64,000 bases of DNA, taken from Francisella sp. SYW-9 (GTDB taxonomy: Bacteria; Pseudomonadota; Gammaproteobacteria; Francisellales; Francisellaceae). Of the stretch, positions 46,757 to 55,288 are shown in pieces. The DNA is taken from the NCBI RefSeq assembly GCF_008711465.1, contig NZ_VXKQ01000018.1, positions 81,854-145,853 on the forward strand, given 5' to 3'. The notes below the pieces were generated by a model. It made no database searches, was not told where the DNA came from, and saw nothing but the letters and a program-made list of their open reading frames with translations. Positions within the stretch are counted from its first letter, which is position 1. The number at the start of each line of letters is the position of its first letter. The position numbers and the translations under genes are program-made.

Positions 46757-47686
46757 TTATCTTTCTCCTTGATGCCAGAAATCAAAAAAATTAAACCATT
46801 GTTTTGGATATTTTTTACAATATGATTCGAGCATATTTGCGTATTTCTGTGCATACTTTTCTAGATCTTGCTGCTTTGTTCTTCTATTTAATACAATCCC
46901 ATTTTGATCGAATTCTTTAAAAATAAAGTCAAAGTTATTACGATCTATTTTTGGGCATAGCATAAAATATGTAGGACATTTTAGAATACTAGCTAATATA
47001 AAAGCACCTTGAGGAAAAAATGCAGTATCATCTAAAAAAGATAAGCTAAGGTTTCTTTCAGGCTTAGTTACAGAAGTCCTATCAGCTGCAATAACAACAA
47101 ACTCACCATCTGCTATACGTTGATATAATTCGATTGCTAAATTGGGAGTGACTTCTTGGATACATATCATATTTATCGAGTATTTAGGATTTATCTTTGT
47201 AAGAAGTTTATTAAAAGTAGGAGCTTGTTTACTAAAAACTAAAGCGTTTATTTTCATATCACTATCAAAGTCAGCTAAGGATCTTGCAACATCTAAATTA
47301 CCTAAGTGTGCAGTAAAAATAACACCGCCTTTTTTAGATTTGATTGCTTGGCTCATAACTTCTCTAGTTTCTTTAGTGAAGTTTACGTTGTTTATAGTGA
47401 TTTTATTACTCCAAACGGCAATCTTATCTATTACCATCTCACCAAAAGCCAAAAAATGCTTAAAGCTATAAAGCCATAATTTTGATGATTTTATGTTTTT
47501 ATCAAGGTGTTGAATATATTTAAAAGAGTAGTTGCGAGGAGCACTTTTATAGAATAAGAAATAGTAAACCATAACCACAGACATGATTAAGTAAGTAAGT
47601 CTACGACCAAAGATATAAAATAAAATAAGTGTGGTTCTAAGTCCAAATAAGCCACCAGCTTCTTTTATCTTAGTCCAATGTTTCAC
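46757..47686 (-). CDS. LpxL-type lipid acyltransferase (ApeJ C-terminal domain equivalent)
   Basis: A 309-residue membrane-anchored acyltransferase of the LpxL/HtrB family. It has an N-terminal transmembrane helix near residue 25-45, the HxxxD-like FTAHLGNLDVARSLADF near 130 (H, then D in the usual window), and RTSVTKPERN near 195. It would transfer an acyl chain to a lipid acceptor. In E. coli ApeJ this domain is fused to a glycosyltransferase; here it is separate, starting with a GTG that overlaps the glycosyltransferase TGA as GTGA. A role in attaching the polyene to its lipid anchor is inferred. Confidence 0.8.
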   Translation of the reverse strand: MKHWTKIKEAGGLFGLRTTLILFYIFGRRLTYLIMSVVMVYYFLFYKSAPRNYSFKYIQHLDKNIKSSKLWLYSFKHFLAFGEMVIDKIAVWSNKITINNVNFTKETREVMSQAIKSKKGGVIFTAHLGNLDVARSLADFDSDMKINALVFSKQAPTFNKLLTKINPKYSINMICIQEVTPNLAIELYQRIADGEFVVIAADRTSVTKPERNLSLSFLDDTAFFPQGAFILASILKCPTYFMLCPKIDRNNFDFIFKEFDQNGIVLNRRTKQQDLEKYAQKYANMLESYCKKYPKQWFNFFDFWHQGER

Positions 47687-48435
47687 CTAATTTTTCTCCA
47701 TAGTAGTATCGGTAGTCTAAGGATCATGCCAGTAACTAATTTTGTATGAGTCCATGATATTCTGACATTATCTTTAAACATTCTAAAATTAGAGTAGCCA
47801 TCTTGTGGATAAATTACTTTAGTATTTATATAGATAATAGGTAATCCTAACCAATACATTCTTACAATAACATCTATATCAAAATCCATTTTTACAGAGA
47901 AAGCTCTTTTTTTCATTAACTTTATATAAGCTTGTAATGGGTAAATGCGAAAACCACACATTGACTCTTTTAAGTTAAATGATAAAGTTTCTATAGCCAC
48001 CCAGAAATTAGTGATTTTTCGACCATGAAGTCTACTTTTGGGGATGCTATCATCGTATATTGGCATACCGGATATTAAGGCTTGGGGATTATCCTTCATT
48101 GCCTGAATAAATTTAGGAATGTCATTAGAGTTATGTTGACCATCAGCATCTATTTGTAGCATATGAGTATAGCCCATTTCAAAAGCTAGTTTAGTTCCAT
48201 AGCTTACAGCTACTCCTTTGCCTTGATTTTTGTCAAATGACTCTGTCAGAATGATGTTTTTAAATTCGTTAGCAATTTTTTTAATAACTTCTTTAGTGTT
48301 ATCTTGGTTACCATCATCGATAAGTATAATTGGTAAATTATACTTACTAATATTTTCTATAGTATTTGGTAGCTGCTTACCATGATTATAGATTGGTATA
48401 ACAATACACAAATTACATGAATGGCTAGCTTTCAT
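47683..48435 (-). CDS. Family 2 glycosyltransferase (ApeJ N-terminal domain equivalent)
   Basis: A 250-residue GT-A fold glycosyltransferase. CIVIPIYNHGKQLPNTIENI opens the chain, ILIDDGNQDNTKEVI near residue 39 and the DADGQHN metal site near 95 follow. There is no transmembrane helix. In aryl-polyene clusters the glycosyltransferase domain is fused to the acyltransferase; here the two are separate, coupled genes. It probably builds the sugar part of the polyene lipid. The start overlaps the dehydratase-like gene by 11 bases. Confidence 0.85.
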   Translation of the reverse strand: MKASHSCNLCIVIPIYNHGKQLPNTIENISKYNLPIILIDDGNQDNTKEVIKKIANEFKNIILTESFDKNQGKGVAVSYGTKLAFEMGYTHMLQIDADGQHNSNDIPKFIQAMKDNPQALISGMPIYDDSIPKSRLHGRKITNFWVAIETLSFNLKESMCGFRIYPLQAYIKLMKKRAFSVKMDFDIDVIVRMYWLGLPIIYINTKVIYPQDGYSNFRMFKDNVRISWTHTKLVTGMILRLPILLWRKIR

Positions 48436-48769
48436 ATTTTATTTTACCTAGTGATGCAGTTTGGTTCTTTAATAGAAATTCAAATGAAACTATATTGTTT
48501 TTATTTGAAAGTTTTATGTCTAAATTATCATTTGGTAAGATAGCTTTTTTGAATTTTATTTGTGGAATGTTACCAAAAGATGATTTATCGATATTAAATA
48601 TTTCACTTGCTAAATTTATAACAAAATCTACTTGAGCTATGCCTGGTAAAATAGGTTGTTCTTGAAAATGACCCTTAAAGAAATCGCATTCTTTAAGTAT
48701 CTGTGCAGATACCAAAGTAGTGTGATCATCAAGAGTCGTTATATTATTTATTTTAAGATGTTTGTTCAT
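48425..48769 (-). CDS. FabZ-like hotdog dehydratase (ApeI-like)
   Basis: A 114-residue single-hotdog protein. CDFFKGHFQEQPILPGIAQVDF at 28-49, shown here by its key residues H34, P39 and LPG at 41-43, is the FabZ/FabA active-site segment. FabZ also has a Glu (or Asp) on the following helix; here the position is not clear. In aryl-polyene synthesis ApeI and ApeP act as 3-hydroxyacyl-ACP dehydratases, giving the trans double bonds. It lies between the AMP ligase and glycosyltransferase genes. Confidence 0.8.
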   Translation of the reverse strand: MNKHLKINNITTLDDHTTLVSAQILKECDFFKGHFQEQPILPGIAQVDFVINLASEIFNIDKSSFGNIPQIKFKKAILPNDNLDIKLSNKNNIVSFEFLLKNQTASLGKIKYES

Positions 48770-48838
48770 AGTTAGTTAACTCCACCATAATCTTTAATAA
48801 AGTTTCTCATATAAGTTTAAATCTTGTCAAACTTATAG

Positions 48839-50158
48839 TTATTTAGGACTATCCTCTAGAACCTCGACTAAAAGTTCCTGCGTTCTTTTACCTTGTGAAT
48901 TAGTCGGTATAGCAGCTACAAAACGCCATTGTTTTGGTATAGTGGTATTTGGGTAGTAGTTTAGTAGATAGGTCTTTATTTTATTAATTAATTTTTGTTT
49001 ATTAAATTCTTTTAGAAAATCATTTCCTTTTTGATTTAGACATATTAAAACTGCTATATATTCGCGATAGCTTTGACGTTTAATACATGCACAGTCTTGT
49101 ATTAACTCATGTTTTAGAAGTATATTTTGCATTTGTGAGAGTGATAAACGATTTCCTGCTATTTTAACAATCTTATCGGCTCTGCCTTTTAACTTGAATT
49201 TATCATTGTGCATCTCAACGATATCTGGCATCAATAGTTTTTCTTGATTAAAAAAAGGAGATTTAACAATTAGTTGATTAGAATCAGTACTAATATCAAC
49301 TTTATTAAAAGCTTGCCATAAGCTATTACTAGGTGGTTGCCGATAAGCAATCACACCAGTTTCACTGCTACCATAAGTCTCAAGAATAGGTATGTTGTAG
49401 TCGTTTTGAAATTGTATTGCGGCATTAGTGGGTAGTTCACTAGCAGCCGAAATAATAAGTGAATTTGTAATAGGTTTATTAATATTACCTTCAAGGTGAG
49501 AAATAATCACAGGAGTAGTTACCAATATACTATTATCTTGACATAGTTTTTTGTGTATAACTTCGGGTATAAATAGTCGTTCTGTGTGGATTATTTTTTT
49601 ATAGAGTAATGGCCATATCAAAGCCCAACTAAAACCATATAAATGTTGATGTGAAACAGTTGTATATACATTTGCTTCTTTGAGCTTAAAATTCTCTATA
49701 GCTTTATTTATAGAATATGATTCTTCCTCGATATTATTAATAATTTTTGTGCAACTTTTATAGTTGCCAGTTGATCCAGATGTGAAAAATATAGTTTCAC
49801 AGTCTTTTATGGTATAGTTTTTAGTAGTTTCTGTGGAGAGTTTTAGATCATCTTCAGTTACAAGAATATCGTATTGCTCAGCAAGATTTGCGATTGTTCC
49901 AGGCTTATTGTTCGGTAGCATAAGGGTTGTTTTACCTAAATACTGACAAGCTATCCAAGAGCAGCAAAATAGGTAGATATCATCTATACATAAGGCAATT
50001 ATGTTTTTGTTCTTTAGTTTAGTATCAAAATGATTAGTTAAAGAGTTAATATTTTTAAGAAACTCTTTTGCAGAGATACTCTTAGAGTTTTTAATAAATA
50101 CAGTTTTAGAAAGATTTTGTGCATAAAAGTCTAATGCGGATTTAAGCGATTCTTTCAA
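48839..50158 (-). CDS. AMP-dependent aryl/acyl-ACP ligase (ApeH-like)
   Basis: A 439-residue adenylate-forming enzyme. The phosphate loop TSGSTGNYKSC near residue 125, the acyl-AMP motif ETYGSSETG near 267 and the RADKIVKIAGNRLSL hinge near 330 are all present. It has no membrane segment. In aryl-polyene clusters this ligase loads the aryl starter (4-hydroxybenzoate in E. coli) on ACP. The frame opens at ATG 50194, but I chose TTG 50158 because a perfect AGGAG (50164-50168) lies 5 bases before it. That gives a family-like N-terminus and only a 17-base overlap with the preceding gene. Confidence 0.8.
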   Translation of the reverse strand: MKESLKSALDFYAQNLSKTVFIKNSKSISAKEFLKNINSLTNHFDTKLKNKNIIALCIDDIYLFCCSWIACQYLGKTTLMLPNNKPGTIANLAEQYDILVTEDDLKLSTETTKNYTIKDCETIFFTSGSTGNYKSCTKIINNIEEESYSINKAIENFKLKEANVYTTVSHQHLYGFSWALIWPLLYKKIIHTERLFIPEVIHKKLCQDNSILVTTPVIISHLEGNINKPITNSLIISAASELPTNAAIQFQNDYNIPILETYGSSETGVIAYRQPPSNSLWQAFNKVDISTDSNQLIVKSPFFNQEKLLMPDIVEMHNDKFKLKGRADKIVKIAGNRLSLSQMQNILLKHELIQDCACIKRQSYREYIAVLICLNQKGNDFLKEFNKQKLINKIKTYLLNYYPNTTIPKQWRFVAAIPTNSQGKRTQELLVEVLEDSPK

Positions 50159-50708
50159 AGTGTCTCCTAACAATAGTTCTAATGATAATTTCAATAAGCA
50201 TCATTGATCCTATTAAGATATAGCTAATAAAACCATTGTATAGTGTCCATATCTTTATTGATCCTATTATAACGGTAAGAATTGAGATACTTGCATTTAT
50301 AGCAAAAAATATACACCATGCAAAAGTTACATACCATGTATATTTTATAGCATACATTGATAGAGGTTCTTTACTCATACGCATTGCAAGTTTTGTAATT
50401 AAACTTTTTTCTTGAAGTAGTGAGTAACAAAAAATGCATAATAAACTAACATTTACAAAAACAGGGTATAAAAGCATAGCTGTAATATTATTTATCAAGA
50501 TAGTTACTACTGCTAATATTATTCCTACAATAGTAATAAGCTTCCAAGTAATATTAGAATCTTTTCTTAATATCAATAGCCTTAATATAAAAATTAGAAT
50601 AACAATTAAGCTAACATACTTTATTGATAACGAATTTAAGCTAGCAAAAATGATAAATGGGTAAAGTATAATTACTAATATAATAAAGAATTTAGCTAGG
50701 GACTTCAT
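50142..50708 (-). CDS. Polytopic membrane protein (ApeG-like)
   Basis: A 188-residue inner-membrane protein with about six hydrophobic segments and a basic C-terminus (IRTIVRRHFERIA). Proteins like this (COG4648) stand between the ACP and AMP-ligase genes in aryl-polyene clusters. No enzyme motif is visible; a role in membrane anchoring of the synthase or in precursor transfer is possible. Its 3' end overlaps the start of the AMP ligase. The call rests mostly on position and topology. Confidence 0.6.
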   Translation of the reverse strand: MKSLAKFFIILVIILYPFIIFASLNSLSIKYVSLIVILIFILRLLILRKDSNITWKLITIVGIILAVVTILINNITAMLLYPVFVNVSLLCIFCYSLLQEKSLITKLAMRMSKEPLSMYAIKYTWYVTFAWCIFFAINASISILTVIIGSIKIWTLYNGFISYILIGSMMLIEIIIRTIVRRHFERIA

Positions 50709-50718
50709 TGAAAAAAAT

Positions 50719-50973
50719 CTAGTCCTGTCCTAAAGCAGCAACTATAGTATCTACAACATCTCCCACAGTGCGAACAGATTTGAATTCTTCTGGCTTGAAC
50801 TTGCGACCAGTAAGATCTTGAAGTTGTACTATTAAGTCAACAGCATCGATACTATCTAAATCAAGTTCTTCATATAGCTTTGAATTCAGAGTAATTTCAT
50901 CTTTATCTATTTCAAAAAGATTATGAAGAATATCTTGTAATTGTGTGAAAATTTTTTCTTTAGAAAAGCTCAT
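50719..50973 (-). CDS. Acyl carrier protein (ApeF-like)
   Basis: An 84-residue ACP with the phosphopantetheine serine S41 in LDLDSIDAVDL. The usual DSL motif is DSI here. Helix II is acidic, as needed for docking with the ketosynthase. Two ACP genes in tandem are typical of aryl-polyene clusters; one carries the starter, the other the growing chain. It is 10 bases after the second ACP gene. Confidence 0.9.
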   Translation of the reverse strand: MSFSKEKIFTQLQDILHNLFEIDKDEITLNSKLYEELDLDSIDAVDLIVQLQDLTGRKFKPEEFKSVRTVGDVVDTIVAALGQD

Positions 50974-50983
50974 GATATATCCT

Positions 50984-51232
50984 TTAAGATTGATTTTCTT
51001 CTACAAACTTTGCTAGAGAAGATATAGATTCAAAATGTTTTTTGACATCTTCATTAGCAACTTCAAGATTTATATTATAGCGCTTTTTCAAGGCTACACC
51101 TATTTCTAAAGCATCTATTGAGTCTAGGCCTAAACCATCGCCAAAAAGTGGCTCATCAGCATCTATTTCATCAGCTGTTACATCTTCAAGGTTAAGGATT
51201 TCAATAATCATTTCTTTTATTTCTTGTTGCAT
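50984..51232 (-). CDS. Acyl carrier protein (ApeE-like)
   Basis: An 82-residue ACP. S38 in GLGLDSIDALEIG is the phosphopantetheine site. It differs from the other ACP gene over most of its length, which suggests different partners. Of the tandem pair this one is upstream. It lies 16 bases after the acyltransferase gene. Confidence 0.9.
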   Translation of the reverse strand: MQQEIKEMIIEILNLEDVTADEIDADEPLFGDGLGLDSIDALEIGVALKKRYNINLEVANEDVKKHFESISSLAKFVEENQS

Positions 51233-51248
51233 ATTTCTAAATACCTTT

Positions 51249-52025
51249 TTATAAAGAATCTAATTTAGTAGAGAGACTATGTTGTAAAAATTTAGTTAGT
51301 CTACGAGCCGCTAGAGATGGTACACCATTTGCCTCATCTAGAAAGTCTTTTGGGTTTATTTTATCTCCAACAACTACCTTAAATAAAGGCTTTGTTTCAG
51401 GGATATTATACCATTTAGTATTTTTTGTTAAAGTGACTGGGTTACATGAGATATGTATCATTCTAATAGCAGTATTAGTTCTGATTGCTAATTGTGCGGC
51501 ACCACGCTTTAGTTTTGGCGGAGTGTTAGGGCTAGTTCTAGTTCCTTCAGGAAACATTAGTAAGTTTCTACCTTCTGCAAATATTTCATTAAGACGACTA
51601 AAAGTTTGATCTGGGTTTATGTTAGGGATATATCCAGCTGTTTCTATGACATGCTTATAGTATGGATTTTGCCATAAGCTTAATTTGACAATATTATCAC
51701 AAAGTTTTAGCTTAGATACTATAGCAACATAGTCAATCAAAGTAGGGTGATTAGCTATAAAAATACAGCCTTTGTCCTGATGTAGTTTTTCAATATCTCT
51801 AAATTCAAACTTAAAGATTCTAAAATGATGAAGAATTCCAATAAAGATCTTAAAAGCAATATTTATAGTATGTTGGGCATGTATAGTACGAGTATTTTTA
51901 TTTTTTATAAAAATTCTTACTAAAGGAAAATATATATAACCTAATATAGCACCAAAGAAACTAAAGATAAAAAAGCAAAATCCCGTAAGGATGGTACGAT
52001 AAAGTTTATTTAAATATTTGTACAT
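51249..52025 (-). CDS. 1-acylglycerol-3-phosphate-type acyltransferase (ApeD-like)
   Basis: A 258-residue membrane-associated acyltransferase of the PlsC/LPLAT family. There is an N-terminal hydrophobic anchor (about 13-40), the catalytic HX4D motif H93-D98 (NHPTLIDY), and FPEGTR near residue 158 for phosphate binding. In aryl-polyene clusters it is thought to acylate the lipid anchor. It is 3 bases after the chain-length-factor-like gene. Confidence 0.85.
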   Translation of the reverse strand: MYKYLNKLYRTILTGFCFFIFSFFGAILGYIYFPLVRIFIKNKNTRTIHAQHTINIAFKIFIGILHHFRIFKFEFRDIEKLHQDKGCIFIANHPTLIDYVAIVSKLKLCDNIVKLSLWQNPYYKHVIETAGYIPNINPDQTFSRLNEIFAEGRNLLMFPEGTRTSPNTPPKLKRGAAQLAIRTNTAIRMIHISCNPVTLTKNTKWYNIPETKPLFKVVVGDKINPKDFLDEANGVPSLAARRLTKFLQHSLSTKLDSL

Positions 52026-52028
52026 AAT

Positions 52029-52748
52029 TTAGTTAGACAGTTCTATAGAGATGTTTGGAAATAATAATGATTCTCGTTTTTTGTTAGTATACCAGTTTAT
52101 AAAAATAATTGCAGATGGGTGTATAGCAAATTTTTGTGATGGCGATTTTTTTGAATTAGTCTTTAATTTTAGAGCTAAGCTTGAATCTGATATGGGCGTT
52201 TTTGATATAATAAAACTAACACCATAAGCAAGATTGTCAGTGATATTAAGTTCTTCAAAAATTTCGGGAACATTATCATCATAGCAGGTGAGTAAGACAT
52301 TATCATAATCTTGTAATTGGGCAACTGCATCAATTAAAGCCATCTCAAACGTTTCCGTTCCAGCAGAGATTGAATTAAAAGGAATTTTTAATTTCTGCTG
52401 AATTGACATAAGTCCAGTAGGAGTATTGTGAACAGATTGTGAAAACGCATTTGGTGACAGGATCTCCTGATTAGAGATATTTTTAAATATAGAAATAGTA
52501 TTTGCAAGCTCACCATGTTGTGATGCAAAGACAACAGCATCTATTTTATGTTTATGAATTTGCGGTATAGATACCGATAAAGCTATTTTACTAGATTTGC
52601 TACACCTTCTTCTCATCGCTGGGGTAATAACACTAGTATCTATTTTGATATCTTGATTTATCATTTCAGAGTATGATATATCTTTAAAATCTAAGATATT
52701 ATTTTTCCCTTGAGCAATGGCCACCACATAATCTATATAAAAGTTCAT
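52029..52748 (-). CDS. Ketosynthase-like chain-length factor (ApeC-like)
   Basis: A 239-residue protein like the N-terminal half of a beta-ketoacyl synthase. The place of the active-site cysteine reads FNSISAGTETFEM near residue 115, without Cys, and the histidines of the second half are missing because the protein ends there. In aryl-polyene clusters such a KS-like subunit pairs with the active KS and acts as a chain-length factor. The gene is the first of the leftward arm, divergent from an active KS across a 161-base gap. Confidence 0.8.
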   Translation of the reverse strand: MNFYIDYVVAIAQGKNNILDFKDISYSEMINQDIKIDTSVITPAMRRRCSKSSKIALSVSIPQIHKHKIDAVVFASQHGELANTISIFKNISNQEILSPNAFSQSVHNTPTGLMSIQQKLKIPFNSISAGTETFEMALIDAVAQLQDYDNVLLTCYDDNVPEIFEELNITDNLAYGVSFIISKTPISDSSLALKLKTNSKKSPSQKFAIHPSAIIFINWYTNKKRESLLFPNISIELSN

Positions 52749-52909
52749 TTAATATCTTTTTAAATTATTTTTACTAAAATCTATCACATTGTAATGAAAA
52801 AATGTATTGCTCTTAAGATGTTTTTAATACTAAGTACTGTTAATATATTTAAATTAGTTACTATTACATTTATACTTATAGCCCAAATATTAAAAGGACA
52901 AGATCATAT
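52749..52909. promoter_or_regulatory. Divergent control region of the APE-like cluster
   Basis: The 161-base gap separates the two arms and must hold both promoters. It is very AT-rich; several TATAAT-like hexamers are present, so I cannot choose one. An AAAGGA ribosome-binding site precedes the rightward start. One site here could coordinate both arms. Confidence 0.5.
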
Positions 52910-54091
52910 ATGAGCAGTAATGATATTTATCTTAATTCACTCGGCATTATTAACTGCTTAGGCACTTCTAAAGAAGAGGTGATAAAATCATTGCTTAGTA
53001 ATCAAACTGGTTTGATAACAACAAAAGAACTCATATCTAAGCGTAAGACACAAATTGGCTGTGTAGATGATAAAGTTCTTCCAGAGATTCCTGAACGATT
53101 AAAAAAATATGAGTGTCGTAATAATCAGTTGGCTTTACATGCTTGTATGCAAATAGATGAAAATATAAATAAGGTTATAAATAAGTATGGTGTAGATAGA
53201 GTATCTATTGTTTGTGGTACTAGTACCTCGGGTATAGATGATGGCGAAAAAGCTTTAACTGATAAGTTTCTGTTAGATAAGTTTCCTGAAAAGTTTAATT
53301 ATAAGCAACAGGAAACAGCAGGTCTTAGTAATTTTTTAAAGGAGTATTATCAACTTCAAAGTGTTGCTTATACAATATCGACAGCTTGCTCATCAAGTGG
53401 TAAAGCATTTGCATCAGCTGCTAGATTGATAAAACAAGATTTATGTGATGCTGCCATTGTTGTCGGTTGTGACACCCTTTGTGAAATGGCATTAAATGGT
53501 TTTGACTGTTTGGATGCTATTTCACAAGAGTTATGCTTACCTTTTCATAATAAAAGAGCGGGTATAAATATTGGTGAAGGAGCTGCGGCTTTTATTTTAT
53601 CTAAAGAGAGCTCAGAAATATCACTGCTAGGTGTCGGAGAGTCTTCAGACGGGTATCATATAACCGCTCCAGATCCTAGTGGAGAAGGTGCTAAGTTAGC
53701 TATGATTAGAGCGTTGGAGTCAGCTCATTTAACAAATGATAATATTGGTTATTTAAATTTGCATGGAACAGCAACTATATTAAATGATAGTATGGAAAGT
53801 AATGCTGTAAGAGATGTGTTTAATACGAAAATAGCTTGTAGCTCAACTAAATCTCTTACTGGTCATACATTAGGTGCAGCAGCTGCTACAGAGGTCGGAA
53901 TGTGTTGGTTACTTTTATCAGATATTTATAATCGACAAAAAAAATTGCCGAAGCAATATAGTTCAGATGAAGATATTATTCAGGATATTGGTATAATAAC
54001 TAGTGATATTAGGTACCAAAAACCAAATTTTATGAGTAATTCATTTGCTTTTGGTGGCAATAATGTGAGTGTAATTATAGGAAAAAAATAA
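52910..54091 (+). CDS. Beta-ketoacyl-ACP synthase (ApeO-like)
   Basis: A 393-residue condensing enzyme with a complete triad: Cys160 (STACSSSGKA), His285 (LHGTATILNDS) and His319 (SLTGHTLGAAAA), plus the C-terminal NSFAFGGNNVS. It extends the ACP-bound chain with malonyl-ACP. It lies divergent from the KS-like subunit that lacks the cysteine, and the two may form a heterodimer. It is the first gene of the rightward arm and is immediately followed by the dehydratase gene (ATG directly after the stop). Confidence 0.9.
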   Translation: MSSNDIYLNSLGIINCLGTSKEEVIKSLLSNQTGLITTKELISKRKTQIGCVDDKVLPEIPERLKKYECRNNQLALHACMQIDENINKVINKYGVDRVSIVCGTSTSGIDDGEKALTDKFLLDKFPEKFNYKQQETAGLSNFLKEYYQLQSVAYTISTACSSSGKAFASAARLIKQDLCDAAIVVGCDTLCEMALNGFDCLDAISQELCLPFHNKRAGINIGEGAAAFILSKESSEISLLGVGESSDGYHITAPDPSGEGAKLAMIRALESAHLTNDNIGYLNLHGTATILNDSMESNAVRDVFNTKIACSSTKSLTGHTLGAAAATEVGMCWLLLSDIYNRQKKLPKQYSSDEDIIQDIGIITSDIRYQKPNFMSNSFAFGGNNVSVIIGKK

Positions 54092-54559
54092 ATGTATAAT
54101 ATTGCTGAATTAATTCCTCAGAAACCACCAATGAGGCTTGTTGATGAATTTGTTAGTCTTGAGAATGATACCGTTCACTGTCGAACAACTATAGATAAGG
54201 ATAATATCTTTTTTGATAAAGAGTTAGAAGGTATACCGCATTGGGTTGCGATTGAAATAATGGCTCAAACAGCAGCTTCTTATGGTAAAGCTAGTAAATT
54301 TAGTTCAAATGATTGTGAAAACAATGAACCATCAATAGCTTTTTTGCTCAGTGTGAGAGGTTATAAGACAGATGTTAAGAGTTATAAACTAGGTAGTGTT
54401 CTAGAGATATTTGCTGAATGTATTATACTTGATAAAGGTACGGGAGTGTTTAGTTGTAAAATAGTGCAAGATGGCCAACAGGTTGCATCACTTGCAATTA
54501 ATGCCTATCAGCCTCAGAATTATAGAGATGTAGAAAAAGTTGTAAGCAGAGAAATATAA
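54092..54559 (+). CDS. 3-hydroxyacyl-ACP dehydratase-like protein (ApeP-like)
   Basis: A 155-residue hotdog protein. The segment GIPHWVAIEIMAQTAASYGK near residues 49-68 has the histidine and glutamate (EIMAQ) of FabZ/FabA-type dehydratases. The N-terminal LIPQKPPMRLVDEF is typical for ApeP. It would remove water from the 3-hydroxyacyl chain and yield the conjugated double bonds. It starts straight after the KS gene and ends 3 bases before the reductase gene. Confidence 0.83.
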   Translation: MYNIAELIPQKPPMRLVDEFVSLENDTVHCRTTIDKDNIFFDKELEGIPHWVAIEIMAQTAASYGKASKFSSNDCENNEPSIAFLLSVRGYKTDVKSYKLGSVLEIFAECIILDKGTGVFSCKIVQDGQQVASLAINAYQPQNYRDVEKVVSREI

Positions 54560-54562
54560 AAG

Positions 54563-55288
54563 ATGAAAAGGATATTAGTTACAGGGGCTAGTAAAGGAAT
54601 TGGTAAAGCAATAGCTTTAAAGTTAGCTACTGAAGATAGGCATATTACTATACATTACAATACAGATAAAGCTAGTGCTGAAAGTGTTCGTGATAGTATT
54701 CTTGAGAAGGGGTATCAAGCCGATATCATAAGCTTTGATATTTCTAATAATCAGCAGACAGAGCAAGTTATCACTGAATATATTGAAAGTTATGGAGCAT
54801 TTTATGGGGTGGTAAATAATGCAGGTCTTTGCATTGATACTGCATTTCCTGCTATGACAAAAGATGAATGGTCAAATGTTATAAATACCAATCTTGATGG
54901 TTTTTATAATGTTTTGAAGCCTTGTATTATGCCAATGATACAGCTAAGAAAAGGTGGAAGAATTATTACTATGGCTTCAGTCTCTGGTATTGTCGGTAAT
55001 AGAGGGCAAGTTAACTATAGTGCTGCTAAAGCAGGTATTATAGGTGCGACTAAGGCTTTAGCAGTTGAGTTAGCTAAAAGAAAAATAACAGTAAACTGTA
55101 TAGCTCCAGGCCTTATTGATACAGGAATGACTGATGATATTGAACATTATGATGAAATTATCAAGCATATACCGATGAAAAGAGCTGGTAATGTAGATGA
55201 GGTTGCAAGTCTAGCAGAATATTTAATGTCGGATGCTGCTTCATATATTACTAGGCAGGTAATTTCTGTAAATGGAGGGATTGCCTAA
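54563..55288 (+). CDS. 3-oxoacyl-ACP reductase, FabG-type (ApeQ-like)
   Basis: A 241-residue short-chain dehydrogenase that reduces 3-oxoacyl-ACP with NADPH. The nucleotide-binding GASKGIG is at 8-14, NNAG at 85-88, and the catalytic S139, Y152 and K156 (YSAAK) are all present. SVNGG near the C-terminus matches FabG. The TAA ends overlapping the start of the following KS by one base, giving coupled translation. Confidence 0.92.
   Translation: MKRILVTGASKGIGKAIALKLATEDRHITIHYNTDKASAESVRDSILEKGYQADIISFDISNNQQTEQVITEYIESYGAFYGVVNNAGLCIDTAFPAMTKDEWSNVINTNLDGFYNVLKPCIMPMIQLRKGGRIITMASVSGIVGNRGQVNYSAAKAGIIGATKALAVELAKRKITVNCIAPGLIDTGMTDDIEHYDEIIKHIPMKRAGNVDEVASLAEYLMSDAASYITRQVISVNGGIA

Noticed and set aside
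49900..50194. ATG 50194 as the start of the AMP ligase
   Set aside because: It would overlap the preceding gene by 53 bases and lacks the AGGAG that lies right before the TTG at 50158.
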